Below are positions 37,401 to 43,400 of a stretch of DNA of 64,000 bases, one piece after another. Positions within the stretch are counted from its first letter, which is position 1. Every line of letters begins with the position of its first letter. The DNA is from Gari tellinella (Eukaryota > Mollusca > Bivalvia > Cardiida > Psammobiidae): NCBI GenBank assembly GCA_922989275.2, contig OV277867.1:45312070-45376069 (forward strand). Direction: 5' to 3'. The position numbers and the translations under genes were made by a program. The notes beneath the pieces are model-generated. The model saw nothing but the letters and a program-made list of their open reading frames with translations, made no database searches and was not told the DNA's origin.

Positions 37401-40400
37401 TCTGAGTATTTCAGTATTTGGTGACAAGAATTAGAATACTTTTTTCATCAATCACAACACTTACTATTTTTCTTATTGCTGACTGTTTCGTCCACTACTG
37501 TGGACATCCTCAAAGCTACTGGCGACGTGACGACTTCTCACTCGCGGCTTTGAACCTCGGGACTAAGTCAGCAATAAGAAAAATAGTAAGTGTTGTGATT
37601 GATGAAAAAAGTATTCTAATTATGGATTTACCAACACAATGAACACTTTCAAGAAGTATTTGGTGACGAACAATGTAGAGCCAGACCCTATGCAAAGAAT
37701 AATCGTTTATGGTCTGATTCAACAATATTCGTCTTGCGGTTGATAAAACCGATAGTTGGTAAATGATGGTGGGGGGTCTAAATATTATTAAATGGAAATA
37801 GATACATTTTCGGAATACAGTGTTCATATAAGATTTTATGCAGACGATGAAGACCCACATCAGTGTGTTCACAATTGAACTCGCTGGTCAAGGTCTAAAC
37901 CGTCTGTCATTTTGCAATTCATCGACCAGGAGTAATCCAAGATAGTATAATAACAAAATACAATAAAAAGAATTATGAAGATTTAAACTGTCCATATGCT
38001 GGATATTCAGAGAGGGATAAGTGAATGTTATGGTTATCAGATTATTAATATTATGATTTTCTTATATATATACATAAAACATAATTTTAAGTGTCGAAAA
38101 GTAGATCTACTCGTGCAAATAGTTTGGATTCCGACAAAGCTCCACATGGGCCTATCTAGGATCCAAACTATTTGCGTGTCAGGTACAGTTTAATACTAAC
38201 TTTTATATATAACCTTGCGTTAACCCATTCCCCCATAAATACGCCGTTTTACACCTTTAGTCCATTCCTAGACTGAAGGAAATAGTAGCAATCCTTGAAT
38301 GAGCGTCGTTCATCGTCAACAATTTTAGTATTTACACTCTAGAGGCCACAATATTTATCCAATCTTTCTCAAACTTGCACAGATTGTATGTGACTATAAG
38401 AGTTCAGATGAGTTTGATTATGGTCAAAATCAGACGAATAGGCCAAGAGTTATCTACCTTTGAATTACTGAAAATGCCATATTTAACAGAGTTTACACTC
38501 TAGAGGCCACACTTTTTATCCAATCTTTCTCAAACTTGCTCAGATTGTATATGACTATAAGGTCTCAGATGAGTTAAAAATGGCTGAAATCGGACTATTT
38601 GGAAAATGTCATATTTAACAGTGTTTACTCTCTCGCAACTACAGTTTTCAATGGATTTTGATTATACTTGCACACAATGTATATAGCTATAAGTTCTCGA
38701 AGGAGTGCAATTATTGTTGAAATCTGATCATTGTGGCAATAGTTATCTGCCCTTGATATACTTTGAAATACTAGAAAAAGACTTCATTTCAGTATTGTTT
38801 AGGCTAATTGTGTCTACTGTATGGGTAATGTGTGATATTTTGTTGATCCAGGCTATCACAGACTGTGAGGAAACGGTTGAGGAGACGGTGTTTCTGTTTG
38901 GGGTAGAGTATGATTCAGCAACACTGAAACAGTCAGGCAACAGTCTTACATGCCAGGTAACAATGATGGACGCCCTCATTGTCATTCAGAGTCCCAGATA
39001 AGAGGGAGTAAACCGAACAAATCAGGCATTTTCTGGCTTATTTCAGCGCCAAATCCTATTGTGTTACTACTTATTAGAATCGTCTCTTCTAATGAGTAGT
39101 GACACCATAGGATTTAATGCACAAATAAAGAATTAAGTTTTTGAAATATCCCCCTTATCTGGAGCCCTGGTCATTTTGCAGTATATTACAAAATACAACC
39201 CTTAGAAATAAAAAATGGACTAGACTAACTGGACCTGTGTATTAAAAAAGTCAGGGTGAATGAGTTAACCATTCCCCCATAGAGGCTCCCTTTAGCACAT
39301 TCAATGTTACCTCCACTGAAGAAAATATTTCCAATTTGATAACTATCATGAAAATATACCATTAGAAATATTTCTATCAGATGGTTAGGCAGGCTGGAAG
39401 TAAAGCAGAATGGACCTTAACCCATTACCCCATAAATACGCCTTTTTACGCCTTTAATCTATTCCTAGACTGAAGGAAAGAGTTCCACTTTACACAGTCA
39501 AGAATATGTGTCATAAGAAATAGTTTTTATTTTCTAGCAGATGGAAGCTTAAAGCAGGCTGAAAGTAAGGCACATTCTGCTTTACTTTCAACCTGCTTTA
39601 AGTGACCACTTAGCATCAATACTGGAAACAGGCTATGGGGTAATGGGTTAATGCACATTCTGCTTTACTACCAACCTGTTTTAAGTTTAGTTTAGTTTAA
39701 ACATATTTTATTTCGAATTTATACAGAAATGGGGTCGGGCTACAAGTGCTCACCACTTAGTTACAGCCCCCCCCCTAATGTTTGATGACACAAATAATGG
39801 ACAATAATGGCATTGTTAACATAAATGTATAAACAAAACAACATTTGCAATATAGGTAGGAAATGCAGCAGAAATAAGGTATCAAAAGGGCACAAAGGTG
39901 CTTTGTGACCATGTTGCAGGTACTTGTGTAGGTGACTGCTAACCGCAAAGCAAAAGTAATACAGATTAACAACTGCATTACCATAATCTTGCATTCAACC
40001 GCCATCTGCCCCTTGTACTAATAAACTACTGTATTTCGAGTGTATAAAAAGAGCACTAAGACTCGTTTGTAAATTATCAGATCACAATAGAGTATTTGAA
40101 TTTGAAGGTCATGGTCTAGCCACGCATTTGTAATATTTAAACCTTATATTTTAATTTCTAAATGATAATATAATTGCTGCCCGTTTTAAGTGGTAACCTG
40201 TCTTCAAAATTAAAAAGATTTTATTGGTTGAATGAGTTAACAGATGATTTATTGTCATATTTCCCTCTTTTCTTGCAGGAGTTTCGCATTGGGAAAACAG
40301 CAATATCAAACATAGTTACCTATCATAACCTGTGCCACTTCAGATTCAATCTTTATGACAGATGCTTGGCCAAGGTAAGGGTCCAAGGTTATAAAGCTTT

Positions 40401-43400
40401 TCAGTTGAGTCTAAAGTCGTTCTCAAGCATTTGATTGGTCAGATTTGAGCCTAGGCTCAAATCTGACCAATCAAATGCTTGAGAATACACACAGACTCGG
40501 CTCAAACGCTTTATAACCTTGGACCAAGGTCTTCTTTCACATACACTTAGCATTATAGCTCATCATTTATGACTGCCATCTATGTCTGTATGTCCATTCA
40601 AATGTCTTCACTAGTCACCAGTTTTGCATAGCTCGTGTCAGATATTTTAACAATAATGTGAAAGTCCAGGCCACCAAAATTAGTAAAAATTGGACACTAT
40701 TTTATGTAGAATTATTTAGGAAAATCTTAAAAGAAGTTCTTGTCAAAACCAAGAGGGCCCAGAGCTTAAGTTTTTGGTGTTTAACACTTCCTAGTGGACT
40801 TCTGTATAGATTATTAAAATCATAGCCCATGGTGAAAATTTGCAGGCCCTAGGGAACACTATGTTTACACAAACTCTTATAGAAAGCCTTAAAATGAAAA
40901 AAGGGCCCAGAACTTAGATAGTTGGTGTTTAGCATCACTTTGGAGAACATTTTACAAAGAATATTGAAGTAATATCCATGGATGGAAATTTACCCTATCA
41001 TCGGTCTTTTGTTTGAAATAGACTAAAACTACAGTCAAACCTGTCTTATGTGACCTTCAAGGGGAGAGACACAAAAAGGTCACATAAGACAGGTAGTCAC
41101 ATAAGTCAGGTTATCAGTTTTCAGGGGTGAATTAGTATACAAATGAACACCATGTGGATGTTTCTCTGAATAACATTATATATTAACCCTTTCTACCAAA
41201 AGCAATAATTAAGATCATTTTCTATATTTTCAAACAAAGTTGCATTGCTATTATGACAAATAGATCTATATATTTAACTTGTCGACTATTCATCCCCAGT
41301 TGATCAAATACTATAAATGTTCCAATCAATAACATGAAATATTCGTCGGTCTGGTCTTTTTAGAGATTTATTCCGTAACAGGTTCGACGAAAAAGTTTAA
41401 ATTTGTCCTTCAATTCCGTTGTATCTGATAAACATGTGTATAATTCATATTCAGAATGGCGTCTTATGGAGTAAGAATTCGATCCCAGAGTGTGTTAGTT
41501 GTTTTTTGTCTCTGTTGTCTCTCTCACAGGTAAATCTTTCCCGAAATGTCCACGTTTAGTGTCGCGTCTATAATGTTATCGCGCCGCCATTTTGTCAATT
41601 TCAAAATATGACAGCGCTATTTTTAACGTCGTTTTATTTGTCAATATCTCCTATTAAAAACACAGTCTTACAAAGTAGAAAAAAAATACTTTGTAAAACC
41701 GAAAGAAGAAAAGACGCTTAAGAACCATCTTTTTACTTGTAACACACTAATACACATATGCCGAAATCGATGTGTTCCCAACGGCATATAGGAATGTCAC
41801 ATTGTGCATAGAAATTCTGCTACGCAATTTCGGAATATCGCTTTGTTTTCTAATGTGATTTTTCAAAATGTATCGTACGAAAATCAATTCAAGAAGCTAA
41901 CTGTCGGTTTACATGCATATAAAATGTTAATTACATGGGTATTTTCGCAAAAAATACGATTATGATACGCCGGCGTTTATACGACATACTTTCCCCCATC
42001 CGTTCTTTCGTAATGGAGTGTTGGATTGGGAACGGCTTTTTAACCCTTTTAATCGTAAATCATCCCCGGAATAGTTATTTTCGGGTAAGAAAAGCATTTT
42101 TTTGTCGAGTTCTAATAGTTATTTTTATATTTGATTGCTTTCTCCAAATTCATTCCTAAATCAAGATCGCCGTTGAACTATTTACCACAATTTGTCTATT
42201 CACAAACTATAACATGCAGTTTTGGAACGTGAATTACTTGTTTATAACTTTATAGCAAAAATTTCGGAAATCTTTTTTTCAGAATGAAATATTATCAAAT
42301 ATAATTTAAATGAATATTAAACAAAGATGTTGTATATCACTTTTTAGGATAACTAAATAAACACTAGACATTTTGATCTAACATACACACAAAGGAATAT
42401 TCGCCTCCCGGAAATGAAAACGTAAAAATCGATAATGACCGGCAAATATCGAGTCGCTGCAAACAGGTGCGTTAAATAGGGACATGGGACTTTGGGAGCG
42501 GCATATTACGGTCGTTAGTCGCGTAACACAGGTTTGTCGGTATACACAGTCTTAACATAAAGGAAAATGTGTTGGGAGGAATTTTTAAGGTCGGCTTAGA
42601 CAAATAGTCGTTATATAGGGACGGTCGCTATGACAGGTTTGACTGTACATGTATGAGAAAATATTTGAAAATCTTGTAAAGAAACACAAGTCCCAGGGCT
42701 AAGATATTTCATGTTTATATAACTACTTCACTGCGTAATACCTAGTACCATTGTTATTTGCAAACAGTATGGATCCTGATCAAATGCCACTTAATCAGGA
42801 TCCAAGCTGTTTGACACTCATTACATTATTACTTTAGTCAGTTTACCCAAGATTTAACCCATTACCTCTTAACCTATTTCTAGCTTTAAAAACAGGTGAC
42901 CACTTAAAGCAGGTTGAAAGAAAAGCAGAATGTGCCTTAAGGCACATTCTGCTTTACTTTCAGCCTGCTTTAAGCTACCATCTTCTAGGAAAAGAAAATA
43001 TTTCTTCTGGTACATATTCTTGGCTGTATAAACTGGAACTTTTTTCTTCAGTGGAGGAATAAATGAGAGGTGTAAAAAGGCGTTTTTAAGGGGTAATGGG
43101 TTAACTTTGAGAAATGAATGCAGGCAACTGTTTTTATAGCAGATGACGGACGTCATGTCAGTGAATGGGGTTAACACATTCAACCGTAGCGACGAGTATA
43201 CTCGTCATTTACAAACAGTGTACCTGTAATGATTACACTTGTCCTATGCAAACAGTGTAGACCCTGATCAGAGGAGCCCTCTGATCAGGGTCTACACTGT
43301 TTGTCATGTTAAAATCAACCCTAGATAATAAAACATGACGTACTAGACTTATTTTGAAATTGGAATTGTCCATTAAAAGTTTCAGGGGTGAATGAGTTAA

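Noticed and set aside
37516..37872. Minus-strand frame of 118 codons
   Set aside because: It overlaps the Penelope-like inverted repeat and has no recognisable domain.
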